Assembly: GCF_000275845.1 (NCBI RefSeq)
Contig: NW_006766893.1
Span: forward strand, 513,511 to 575,002
Origin: Dichomitus squalens LYAD-421 SS1
Taxonomy: Eukaryota; Basidiomycota; Agaricomycetes; Polyporales; Polyporaceae
Length of the DNA: 61,492 bases
Direction of reading: 5' to 3'
Shown: positions 21,429 through 32,746 of the stretch, piece by piece
How positions within the stretch are numbered: position 1 is the stretch's first letter
How the letters are laid out: each line of letters begins with the position of its first letter
Made by a program: the position numbers and the translations under genes
Notes under the pieces: model-generated
The model's input: the letters and a program-made list of their open reading frames with translations, nothing else
The model's database searches: none
Told to the model about the DNA's origin: nothing

Positions 21429-22746
21429 GGCAGAATGGGAGGAGAAGGGGAGAAACGAGGAGCGGCGTAAGCGTGTACATCGCTGACTGAGCTCAGGCGT
21501 ACTGAAGCGATAGCGCAGCCCGCCCACAATCCCACGGCGGGCCCTTATCTATTCTGATACTCAACTCACCATCGCCGTTCGCGTTCTGTGATCTTGTCCA
21601 TTCGTACCCAGAGGCCTCAAGAATACCGCTTTGCATCTTATTCACTACTATTTTATAGTGGCCGCGGGCCCCATGAAGCCTCGGTCATCAATTGCAACTT
21701 CTGGTCGCAAAGCCGTCTCGTTGTGCTCCCGCCTCGCGGTGGTACAGCAAGGTTGTTGCGAGCTCATAAGCTAAAGTGTAGCATGAGTGGCTACCAATCG
21801 TGGTGTCTGACCGTCTGCATTGAGACCTTGCATTGATTCCATCTGCTAAGGGAATCAAGAACAACGATACAGCGCTAGAGAGCCACTCTCTAAAGAGATG
21901 AGACCCATGCCAGGATGGTCAACTTACTATGGACACTGATGCTACCATACCTTTAGTAATAGGACAACACCAAGTAATAGGACAACACCTCTTAAGTAAT
22001 AGGACGATAGGACAATACCTCTGTCAATATGAAGAGCTCATATGCGCGTTTGCCAGACGGAAAAACTGTGATGTCGGCCTCGACGTGATCAGTACATCAA
22101 TGTTGCAGTTCAATGTTGTTTTGTCGTGCCCTGTTCCACTACGTACGTCTCCCCTCCTTTCTCGTCTGCTGGCTCACGATTTAATAAGTTCATCGACGCA
22201 TGTCTGAGTGCTCGCAAATGAATCTGACCAGAGCAGAGCACGAATATCCATTGCCCGTTGCTGGGTGACAGACAGGAGTTTTCTCCGCTGGCCGGGCTAG
22301 CCGAAGACATTGACATTCGCCATCAGGCAGGCCGTCAGAACGTTTACTAAAAACGCCCCACAGAGACACATCTAGGTCAGCGTCGAGCCTCATTTGGGTC
22401 GTAGGGTCTCAGGCTTCCAGGCTTGACGATGGCCCGAACTCTATTCTATCAAACTGTGAGCGGACCTAGGCGTTAAGGCTGTCTTTCCATCCGACTCATT
22501 GATCTACCGAGGCTCGCCGTGCAAGATGCAGTCATGCAGGACCGCAAGCGTTGAAGAAACTAAGAGCGTCTTAACAGTGCGCATCTTACGCACCCCGACC
22601 GAGCAGCAGTCGAGCCGCCTCCTAACTTGATGGTATAGTAGCAAAACGTATCATTTTACAGTACAACAAACACTCACAGACACTGGGAAATGCGATGCTC
22701 GTAACAAAAACATCAGGAGCCCAGTCAGGTAATCAACGGAATGAAC
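21429..22746. other. Intergenic region with a short tandem repeat
   Basis: No gene is supported. At 21955 to about 22018 a 17-18-nt unit (AGTAATAGGACAACACC) is repeated about three times, the last copy degenerate. The rest carries only short open frames. Confidence 0.5.
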
Positions 22747-23977
22747 CTAAACATCACCTATCGGTATATGCTCAGATGACGAAACAGAGCCGCTGGCCGT
22801 CAGCCCGTCAGACTTCTCATTTGCAGCCGAGGACCCGCCAAACTGCGTCCTCGAAGCGTCTGTGAACTCGAGCTTAGACTGGATCATCGTCGACTTTTCC
22901 CTGGTCCACGCACGTCCCGCCACGACCCGGAGGACGACCAACTGTGGCGCGATGCACTGAAGAGAGCCCCGCGATCATCAGAATCTCCAATCACATCTTT
23001 ACCCCAATACGCTGTGCGGACTCACCGTCATCATCACGTAGATCGAGAGGAAGAAAATGTCGATATCAGAGTTGCGCGCGAACGAGATGAGGTACGCGAT
23101 GCCCGTCAGCGTCGAGAGCAGCATACTCTCGACGATGATCGCCGCCGCGCTCGTGTACGCCCGCCCGACCTCCTCGCCCATCGCGTGGCCATAGCGCCTG
23201 CCCACGAAGTAGATGCGCGAGCAGATGAGGGCGGTCAGGATGATCTCGAGGGAGATGATGCATGACGTGTAGCCGATGCCAAGCTTCTGCGCGAGCCCTG
23301 CAAAGTAGTTTGCGTGCGGCCGCCCGGACTCGTACAGCTGCGCGATCCCGAGCGCTGTACGGCGGCTCACGTCAGCCTTCCGCGCGATGAGCGAGGAGAA
23401 TGATACGCACAGAAGCTCGCGAGGTAGATGATGACAGGACCTGCAATAATGCGGAGGTCGTTCCACACGACGTAGCAGCGGTAGATCTTCCGTGGCGTGA
23501 AAATTTGACCATCATCAGTCAGACGATGTGTGGATTCGATCAGCTTCCATGACCGCAGGAACTCACGAGAAGGCCGTCGCTGCAGAGGTTAAGGACGATG
23601 GACGCCGCGGTGCCAAATGTCTGGTACCATACGGAGGCGAAATCGCCGAGGTACGCGTCCATGCCTCCAGGGTAGTTCGCATTAACGATCCACATCTCCT
23701 GCCCGAAGACGGCCTCCGTGGCGACGAAGACGGTGTTGAGGAGGAGGAGGACGGTGCTGAAGAGGAGGAAGTATTTGTCCGTGGGGACATGCTTCCGCTT
23801 CCTACTAAGCATAATCCGGATGGTCATGAAGTACAGCACGAGCTCCACGCCTACCCAAATAGGTCAGTATAGCGCGTTTTAAGTTGATTACCGCATGATT
23901 CGCTCACCGTAAAGTATGGCATTGAAGTTGTTCCCGATGTAAAACGCATTTTGGAACAGCGACAGTGGGTCAGACAT
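22747..23977 (-). CDS. Seven-TM membrane protein of an expanded basidiomycete family, copy A
   Basis: Five exons: 23977-23908, 23850-23567, 23486-23411, 23354-23026 and 22956-22747. They give 322 residues. About seven hydrophobic segments are visible, including YGVELVLYFMTIRIML, FLLFSTVLLLLNTVFVATEA, SVWYQTFGTAASIVLNL, YTSCIISLEIILTALICSRI and AAAIIVESMLLSTLTGIAYL. Family marks are FGQEMWIVNANYPGG, IYRCYVVWND, SIYVMMTCIAPQLVVLRVV and GRAWTREKST, followed by a hydrophilic Ser/Thr-rich tail. I do not recognise a named family. The layout resembles fungal GPCR-like proteins, but nothing seen proves G-protein coupling. Copies B, C and D lie at 26550, 29292 and 36368. Confidence 0.82.
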
Positions 23978-26549
23978 GGAGGGCTACGTGCTGTGGACCG
24001 GAGCCGTTGGGAGGCAGGGGAGCTCGGAGAGTGGGTGGACCTAGGATGACACCTGCCCAGGCGGAGGGACGCTGTCGCGTCTTTATGGGTGTGTGCATGA
24101 CTACTGCGACTTCTTGATCTTCGGACCGCGAGGTGTGCCTTGCGAGCCGGCAGCCATACATGACGTTAGGGCGTCTTAGAGCGGCCTTGACAGCTTCTTA
24201 TCCCACAGGGCGACGCCAATGGGCGCAACAACGGGCAGTGAGCGTCGAAGGGATCAGCTTGTTTACCTTCTGTGTGCTCATTATTCGAGCCATATCCTGA
24301 AGGCGGAGTCAAGCATAGTCAGATTGCTAGGAGGTACTCTCAAGGGTCCTGGGGAAACTGGAGACGCGCGCTGAATAGAGTTCGGTATGATTACGAGAGG
24401 ACCGATATCACGTCGGGGAAAGGCTTCGGATTCCCATAGTCAAATTCTCACCGCCTATCTGGTATGCTGCTGCTCTATCTTGAAAATGTCCGCCCATCTG
24501 TGGTCAGAAAGATCTGAGCATGCACGTCAGAACTGCACCACATCGGTGTCGATTCTGAAAGCTCCCGTTGATAGCGAAACCTCCAAGGTAAAATTGTGAC
24601 TTCTTGCCAGAAGCGGGGCTCTTGCGCGCGACCCGGCATATTCATTACCTCCGCCCAGGCCATTCATCATGCAGGGTGACATATCGTCATACCAACTGGA
24701 CGCAGAAACAGGTCTGTCATTGGAGAGTCGCTGTTCATGGCCAATTCCGAGCTTATGGATCACGTACCTCGGAAGCGTCTGGCTGGGTCGTGGAACCTGG
24801 GGAGCATCCGCACCAGAAGCTGAGTGAGAGTACCGAAGTCGCACCGGAAAAGGCTGTGTGCGTAGTATATCAAGCAAAACGAGGTCTATGCGAGGCGAAT
24901 TCTCGGTCTGCCACCATAGCACGCGGCGTCAACCACATATATGAAGTCTGTCATAGCGTTCTACTGACCCAGTTCGGAGGAAGCACTTCTTGATGGTGGG
25001 CGGCGTTGGCGACTAGAGCTCTCAGTGACAATTCTGTACGTTTGTCTGTATGTCCCTAGGAGTGCATTGAGGTTGTCGTGTGTTGCGACCGCAATAGTCG
25101 TGCCACTTCGCCGGGGAGGATAGAACTTTTCATAAGTCCGACTTAGCGCCGCCGCCGCCATATGCAGGTCATTTTCGGCGGCATCTCGCGGAGTTGCAAT
25201 CCCTGTGGCGCCTGTCACTCCCCTGCCGCTCAACACTCTCATCTATCAACGCATGAATTTCTAACGCAATGCCTATGTCTACAACTTGAGTGAGAAGTAT
25301 TCGTGCAGGCGGACACGGGACATACGGTTCACGATGACGACGCCACCGGCGCGGAGGTCTTGGGCGCGCTCAATTCAGCTATGTAGGAACCATGAGCGCC
25401 GAGGGCCCTGCGTACACCTACAGTTCCCTCCTCTACGAGCGGGCTTCAGAAGGGCTGATCGTTTGCTCATGTTGTTTTTGTTCGCGCTCATTAGTAGACG
25501 TAATGGCTGTCTTGGTTTGCGCTCACGCCAGAAGCTCAGAGTCACGTAGACTCTTCAAGGTACTACTCGCAATTCGTCATAATTGTCTTACCTCACTCAT
25601 TCTGAACATCCATAGTTTGCTAGTGAATGGCGCCTCCAGATCCGAGAAACCGCACAAGAGCGGAGACCTGCCCCCCCGAGACCGCCTCGTTTGACCCTCC
25701 TTGCTAGCTATAGTTACGACCTGCGATTACTAATACTTCTACAGGACTCGGTGTCGACAGCTGAGCCGTTTCAATGACCGTGCATCCCCTCAACAGGCAT
25801 CAATTTGTATGGATTGACTCCGCTTACACCCTTTAAAAAGCGGCCTTCTCCCTCGCGTCAGTGTAATTACTTCAAGCTTACCGTTCCAGACCAACCACAC
25901 GTGAGCGCGATCTTACCTAGTCCACCTACCTGCATACCTCCTGTCTGGCATAGGCTCATATCCGGTGGCGTCGCATACAGCCTGCCATCGTCCCGTTTGC
26001 CATTGTGGCGATGCTCGGATGAACAAGTACAAAACGCACAACGTGGTTATCCTGGCTTTCACTACCATCGAGATGGACTGGCAGATCACGCTGCGGTGCG
26101 CAACACATTCCGCTCGATGTGTACCTCTCGGTAACATGTATATCCTTGAGGATCCCCACTGTTACACTCGCAATTATCAGGCCGTTTGCGAGTAGGGCCC
26201 AACGCTAGCACCCGAATCTCCCTCGTCGACGTCTTCTTTCAGGTACGTCTCTGTCTTCGGGTACCTGGGCAACTCAAGACATCTCCGACTCGGGCATCAT
26301 CTTGCTGATAGCGAGGCGAATGCAGGAAGTGCTCCGGGAAAGGCAATCAATAAAATGACATCGAAAAGACAAACATATCAACGAAGGTGTGGATACGACT
26401 TCAGAGGTGTTCGAAGACGAAGTAAAGGCATGGAATAAGAGAGCTATAATGGTACGTTATACTCGATAACGAAGGTTAACTTTCAGCTCACTAGCAACTC
26501 TTCAATTCTATAACGACAGCACTTATTACAGCCATAGAAGACGCCTCGT
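23978..26549. other. 2.6-kb stretch without a supported gene
   Basis: Several frames are open (for example 24922-24527 and 25242-24961 on minus, 25392-25694 on plus). Some segments look protein-like (MSAEGPAYTYSSLLYERASE; VATHDNLNALLGTYRQTY). None shows a family, and I could not join them by splicing. Gene remnants are possible. Confidence 0.4.
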
Positions 26550-27785
26550 TTATCCACTACACTCATTCTTCTCTCCAGATGCTTGTTCGCTGCTGTGGTT
26601 GGAGGTGATTTGAGCGGCCGATGAGTCTATAGGTCTCTGGGCATCCGACGACGTCGCCTTGTTGAATTGAATGGTGGTGAGGGGCCGCGTCTGCATCGTC
26701 TCCTTGGACCACGCTGTACCGGTTGCGAGGCGGTAGAGGATAAGATAGGTTGCGATTTGCTTGAAAACAGCAGGTCAGCACAGTTCCGTTTAGATCAGTA
26801 AGGCCAACAAACTTGAGCAGCCTGGGCGAAGCCCAGCCAGATTTGGTTTATGGGCTTATTCAAGCCATACGAGACCAGAAACATGACTGCAAACGCCGAA
26901 TAGAGGGCTGCGGACTCGATGATAAGAGCCACTAGAGAGAGGTATTGGCTCGAATGTTCCGGAGGGAGGTGTACGAGATGCTTGTGACGGTACATGAGAA
27001 GCTTCAAGAGAATGAGAGCCGTGAGGACAATGTTGAGGCCTAACGATAAGGCATAATAGGCCGTCCCAAAAGCGAGGGGCTCCTTGCTATATAGCGAAAG
27101 ACCAGGGTGACTAGACTGGAGTGTCCAAAGGGTACCCATGACTACAGCGGCCCTGAGTGAACGCGTTTCGATGGGTGATGCAAAGCAAAACATACCAAAG
27201 GATCCAATGAGTATCAAAGTGGGAAACGCAACCACCGCGCAAGCCACGGCACGTCCGGAGATGGTCCATATAACGTAGCATCGCCAAAGCTGAATGTGGA
27301 GATTACGCTCAGTGCAGTGATGAGGACGGTTGGGTTGAGCGTACCACAATGAGGTCGCAGAGGAAGGTCCCGACAAACAGAGTAGCGTAGAAACCCAACT
27401 TGAGAACAATGTCCTGCAAGTTAAGGAAATACTGCCACGGTCCCCCTGGATAGTTGCGATTGTCGACGTACATGACCTGGACTGTATTGGCCTGGTCGAT
27501 ACAGTAGATGAATTGGATTGAGATCAAGACAGATAGGTAACCGATGAGGAATATGGCTCTCCAGCCCCTTCTCTTTCGGTCCCTCCAGAAGTACATCACG
27601 CATGTCGTCCACAGAACAAGCTGAACCCCTGTTCCAATGCTTTGAATAGTTGTATAGTGCATCAAGGAGAAGTGCCCACCAAAACCGGTGCCAGTGATGA
27701 AGTCTCCAGCAACAAAATACCTTTCGAGATCAATGGTATTCTCGTCCTCGTCTGGACCGTAGTACACTCTACGTTGAGGTGCCAT
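26550..27785 (-). CDS. Seven-TM membrane protein, divergent relative, copy B
   Basis: Four exons: 27785-27345, 27289-27196, 27141-26813 and 26759-26550. They give 357 residues. It shares the general plan of the other copies (YCIDQANTVQVMYVDNRNYP GGPWQYF, LWRCYVIWTISGR, LGLNIVLTALILLKLLMYR, ALIIESAALYSAFAVMFLVS, TYLILYRLATGTAWSKETM). It has a longer charged N-terminus (MAPQRRVYYGPDEDENTIDL) and lacks the FGQEMW motif, so it belongs to a different branch. About seven TM segments are visible. The tail (RPLTTIQFNKATSSDAQRP) is polar. Function unknown. Confidence 0.78.
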
Positions 27786-29291
27786 GGTATTGTATGTGTT
27801 TTGGCGTCCTCACAGTGGGAGTTCTTCAGTGTGTACAGAAGAGCGGCTCTCGAGGACGAGGGAGGTAGGTCAAAGATTAGGAACGCAAGAGCGGCCATTA
27901 TATACAGATTTTAGTCAGTTGTATATATAACAAAGCTGAGTTGAAGTTGACAAGCATCGAATACAATTTACATATCGTACATGGTCATCTTGGCCCGAGC
28001 ACGCCTGAACGCAGTATCCCTGTTCAGGTGTGCCTAGCCTCATGCAAACTGCCTGCCAATCTAGGCAAAGGACTCTCAAAGAACGGGTCTATCTCATGTA
28101 TGCGTTATCCAACAACTCAGGGTTGTCAACCATACGTTTCAGTGATGATACGAACCCGCGGACCACCCCCCTCTTACCCGATCGCCTCCATCCGCCGCAC
28201 TATAACCCTCAGTACGAACAGATCTGTGCCTGTGGAAGGGTGGGTTCTTTGAGATTCAATCCGTCCAATCAGGCCGCCGTATGATGTGTAACAATGCAAC
28301 GAAAGTTATCGTCAGGAGCGATATTCATGGCAACGTCAGCGCGATGGACGAAAATCAGGCAGCTGTTTTGGACAATGATTATTGTCCAGGGTCTATGACA
28401 GCGTAACTCGTGCCACCCCCTCGCCGCTTTACATCTGCTTTGTCTCTAGTAGTATATAGGTTAAGGGCTCGCAGCCCAGGATCCTCGTCCCCTCGCCCTT
28501 CGGGAGCTCGCGCTCCTCGAGCTTTCGTTTTTGCACCCACCCTTCCGCTGTCCCATTTTTGGTCTCGCTTAGCTACGTCTCATGTATCAGGTACATTCGC
28601 CTTCCGCCGGCTTGAGCTCGGCCCACCGGTCGCGCGAGAGAGCGGTGGCGACACGGACTCGGTGGTCCCGCGCAGCTTCCGTAGCGCGCGCCCAATACCA
28701 TCGTTTTCCGTCCTGCCCGAGTATAGCGTGCATAGACTCTCGGTAAAGTGATTACTAAGCACCTCTCACCCAACCGACAAACTCGGGCCGGCCTGGCGTG
28801 GCCCACAGCGAGCGCTCATGTGCTCATGAGTCGGGCTCAGTTAACTGCAGCTGAGGTTTCTCCCTTCTTTCATATCAGAATGTGATGTTTTGGCTTGACG
28901 TTGCTGTTCACCATGCTGAGAGTTACAGTGAACTTACCACTGGTGAACAACACTGGATCGCACATATTTCGCGGTCGCGGTGATCTGTTCCCTGTTTGTC
29001 CCTCTCGCAACTGCCTCAAGAAGCCGCAGCGATGGTTCTGTGTTACAGTTATATCCCTGCTCGCTGATATTTCCGAGTCGCTATGCCTCTTTATGTCCTT
29101 CCTGGTCCTCGGTTGCCTGCACAGAGTAGTGTCGCTGGGCCGCGTACGCCGATTTGGAACCACGAAGGTCAGCGCTCTGACCACGCATACCTCCATCAAG
29201 TCAGAGCCCTCAAATATAAAGCGCGATCCCCTCTCTGCTGCTGATCAACTTCAATACTCCCTCTTCCAATTATATAGAGGTTTAGGAGAGT
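27786..29291. other. Intergenic region between divergent seven-TM genes B and C
   Basis: No gene is supported. A GC-rich block at 28480-28760 is open in several frames on both strands but without family resemblance. The interval must hold both promoters, since B is read leftward and C rightward. Confidence 0.45.
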
Positions 29292-30516
29292 ATGACACTT
29301 CTCTTCCAGAACGCCTTTTACGTAGGAAATGCTTTCAATGGGATCCTGTATGGTGAGGTTTCTCCAACACCATATCAAATAGTACAAACTGAGCGGATAC
29401 CATAACTCAGGTATTGAGCTTATGCTCTTTGTTCTGACTATGCAGGCTATTATGAGGAAGCGACATTCACGCGAAAATCGCTTCGACATCGTCTGGACAA
29501 TCTGCAGCGGTGCAGCCCTTCTCCTTAATACCGCCTACGTTGCGACTGAGTTCGCATTCGGTCAAGAGATGTGGATAGTGTCCGCCAAACAGCCGGGCGG
29601 ACAAGCCGCATACCTTTCAGACCATGCGTCTGTATGGTATCAGACACTTGGAACCGCCGCATCCATCTTGCTCAACCTCCTGACCCATGCCTTGATGGTA
29701 CGTGGGTCTATAACGCACGGCCGCAAAATGACTGAATCATACAGATATACCGGTGTTACATCGTCTGGGGTCGTCTCCGGGTCATCATCTTTCCGTGCGT
29801 TCTATACCTGTCCACCTTCTGTATGTTAGAATGCAGGTCTTTCTTGCACAGAGCCACTTGACTGACGCTCTTCTTCCACGAGGCGTCGGGATCGCTCAGC
29901 TAGTCGAGGCAGGCCTGCCTCTCCGAAGCTATTTTACGGGGAACGCCCACAAGCTCGGAATCGCCTATACAACCTCCGTCATTAGTCTCGAAGTCGTCGT
30001 GACCACGCTCATCGCCGCGCGCATCCTACAGCTGCGGCGGTGGTACGACGTAGCCTCAGCGCTGCCTCAAAATAGAGTTAGCGCGGCGGCATACACCTAC
30101 ACAGGCGCGGTGGCCATCATCGTTGAGTCCGCGCTGCCTTGTACCGTGTTTGGCCTGGCGTACCTTGTGTCGTTCGCGATCAACAGCGACATTTCTACTC
30201 TATTCCTCTCTATCTACGTCATGTTCACGGTGAGTGTCTGTCTCGACTTACCCCCACGCGCCCAATGACTTACACCATTCTACTACCGCAGTGCATCTCT
30301 CCGCAATTCATCATTCTCCGTGCCCTGTGTGGGCGGGCGTGGACGCTTCGGATGACAGAAATCATTCTAAGCGGCGAGTCGACCGACTACCCGGACCGAG
30401 TGGCGATATTCTCCTCTGCATTCAGCGTTGATGCGAGCAGCACATCTTCACAGCTGTGCGGCCATGATAGCGAAGCATGCTCTCCACAAGCAGAAGTTCC
30501 CGTTCCTAGGATGTGA
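29292..30516 (+). CDS. Seven-TM membrane protein, copy C
   Basis: Five exons: 29292-29352, 29411-29697, 29745-29820, 29883-30229 and 30292-30516. They give 331 residues. The same intron phases as copy A are kept, and the small third exon is 76 nt in both, so the two are true paralogs. Motifs: FQNAFYVGNAFNGILYGIEL, EFAFGQEMWIVSAKQPGGQA, SVWYQTLGTAASILLNLL, IYRCYIVWGRLRVI, GIAQLVEAGLPLRSYFTG, VAIIVESALPCTVFGLAYLV, YVMFTCISPQFIILRALCGR. It has about seven TM segments and a Ser-rich cytoplasmic tail ending VPVPRM. It is divergently oriented from copy B. Function unknown. Confidence 0.83.
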
Positions 30517-31121
30517 CGCAGATCGGCAGTATTATAACTCATAATCATCTGAGCTCTTATCTCTTGTATCGATATACGGATTGTATTGTTATGTGTTCCA
30601 TTTCCCATGGGTGACGCACTCATTCGATCGAGCCCGAGCCGGAACACTTTGATAGACACAGGGAACGACGGGACATTGTTACTGCTGGGATACCGCAGAC
30701 GTTCTGCGGTACCTCTCGGTATGTCTCAAACACAGCAATGCACGTTCAGTTCCTGATATACGGCTTGAGTTGCGAGATGATCGCGCTTTTTTGGCAGCCC
30801 TTTCAGATGTTGCAGATGCAGGTATGGGAGAGCAGAAGCGTGTTGAACGAACCAGCGATTGTTCCCCCGAAGATGGGCGGAACGGAGAATACCGGGACTT
30901 CGGCGTGATTGATAGCCTTGTCAGTTTTCAGGAACATGAGACTGCCCTTGTTGCACACTGTTCCAACGTGCTCACGCCGCCCCGGTATGGGGACCTATGG
31001 CAATAACCGCAGGCTTTAAGGAGCATCCGGACATCGGCACATAAGAAGGTAATGCATCACGTTTCGTTCTATCTTGGTATCGTACATCCAAGCCCCGCTC
31101 CGAGATCGGTCTGGATAGCTC
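30517..31121. other. Intergenic region between copy C and the UstYa-like gene
   Basis: The two flanking genes converge here. Only short frames are seen; one at 30770-31006 (+) has no family resemblance. I see no repeated core peptide of the kind expected for a dikaritin-type RiPP precursor. Confidence 0.45.
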
Positions 31122-31797
31122 CTAGGCAGCCAGCGTCTGCTTGTACTCGGACCAATCCAGCCAGTTTTGCTCCATCGTCTCATACAGCGCCCGCGAGTCC
31201 CTGCACCTGTGCTCTCCCCCAGCCCTGACCGCAGTGAAGTTCTTGCGGAGGCTGTCCGCAGGCTCGAGCGTCGTGTCCGCGGAGCACAGCGCGAACTGGC
31301 GGAGGACGTTCAGGCAGCGCGCGACGTGCTCGACTTCGCGATAGCGCGTCGGCGGCTCGTTTTGTTGGAAGGTGGAGACAAGCACCTTCGCGCAGTGGAG
31401 TTGGTATGAGAAGCCAGTGTTGAAGAAGCGGTGGTTAGGCTCTAGGCGTATGTTGCCGTCCCCCCCGGGGCTCATGTACGTCCACTCAAGGTTCTTCTCG
31501 GGCTCCGTGAGGCCGTAGCGTACGCTTTCTTCCAGCAACAGACTGATGGATCTCTGTGCATTCTCTACAGGGAGAAACGCAGGATAATCGCCTTCGAGGA
31601 AGGCTGCATGGGTGGCTTAGGTCGAAAGATATCCGCATAATGCATGCATGCTTCCACATACTGTATTGAGTGAGCGGCGGATACCGCAGTGTAGCCACGC
31701 GCTTCGTTTCTCTCACGAACACCAGGTCGATACCGAGGTTTGTGACGAGCAGGATCAGCAACAATGCAAAAGATACGGGGAAGGGAAGGTGAAGCAT
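31122..31797 (-). CDS. UstYa-like (DUF3328) protein with altered HxxHC motifs
   Basis: Exon 1 is 31797-31662, the intron is 31661-31604 (58 nt), and exon 2 is 31603-31122. The product is 205 residues. An N-terminal membrane anchor (FPVSFALLLILLVTNLGIDL, residues 6-25) precedes the domain (LEGDYPAFLPVENAQ, GLTEPEKNLEW). The UstYa signature is two HxxHC motifs. Here the first reads YQLHC (112-116) and the second HVARC (138-142), followed by the usual LNVLRQFALCSADTTLEP. So each motif has lost one histidine. Family members are oxidases acting in ustiloxin-type cyclic-peptide (RiPP) and other secondary-metabolite pathways. With one His gone from each motif, activity is doubtful or different. No precursor-peptide or other biosynthetic gene is obvious nearby. 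Confidence 0.85.
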
Positions 31798-32746
31798 GCA
31801 GGACGCTGAACGTCGAGGTGGTGGTGGTGAGAGACGAGCTCACCTATGCTCTGCTGTGATAGCCTCACGCCAGAGACCGCTCGTCTTCTTTTGGAGAAGA
31901 GACGATGGGGGCGGTGCTCTCAGCGCTGTGACTCGAGCGTTGAACACAACACGCCATTGCCACAGGAGGAAAACCTGCTTGAACTCGGGCATGAGAGGGC
32001 AGCTGGGACCATGCACAGTCACCACTGCTTGACGTGCGAAGTTCTGTGGCGAGAAAGGGGGACTAGATGTGAGTGATAAACACTTGATTCGATTCAAGGG
32101 AGATAGGCCTGTTTGTCGAGCTCGTGTACTCTCAGGAAGCTCAGATGAAATACATGGAATCGCGGCCCGAAGAACACTCGATCGCGCAAGAATCGATGGT
32201 GAAGGTCAGGCTAATGATTGTCGTACATGAGTTCGTCGGATTGTGTCCCCAAATCCGAGACGCCTAAATTACGTAATTGTCACTTCTACCGCAGCATACC
32301 GCAGAAGAGCGGCCTCATGCCCAAACCTTGGCCCAACCCTGAGGTTCTCCACTACCCAAGTCCGCTGTGTACAGTACACTATGACGAAGCCTCCGTGCAC
32401 CACACCAGCGCTGCATTGCTTGTCTCCCCTTCACTAGCAAGTGAGTTTCCAGGCAGGCACTGGCGATTAGAAGTTAGTCACGGTGGCGCAATCTCAGCCT
32501 ACCACAGCTCGCGCCAGCGACTACTATGCGACGTGTGTGCCAGGTACCTGCTGTTTCTTATGTAAATCCTCTGTCGAAGTATGCGATACCTGCGGCAGCC
32601 GATCGAGGCTTATATCACGCAGACTTCGGGTATAAAGACCGTCATGCACTCCGACCCTGTCTTGCCATCTTCTCCACTCCTCTGCAACGGACATATTCCC
32701 ACCTCTAGCGATATTTGCGCTGACATATTCATAGGCTACTTGCATC
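31798..32746. other. Intergenic region, shared promoter of UstYa-like and Argonaute genes
   Basis: The two flanking genes diverge from here. No gene is supported inside. Open frames such as 32218-32565 (+) lack family resemblance. TATATCACG near 32611 is a weak TATA candidate for Argonaute. Confidence 0.5.

Noticed and set aside
29895..32746. Dikaritin-type RiPP precursor next to the UstYa-like gene
   Set aside because: No secreted short protein with repeated cores and Kex2 sites could be found on either strand here.
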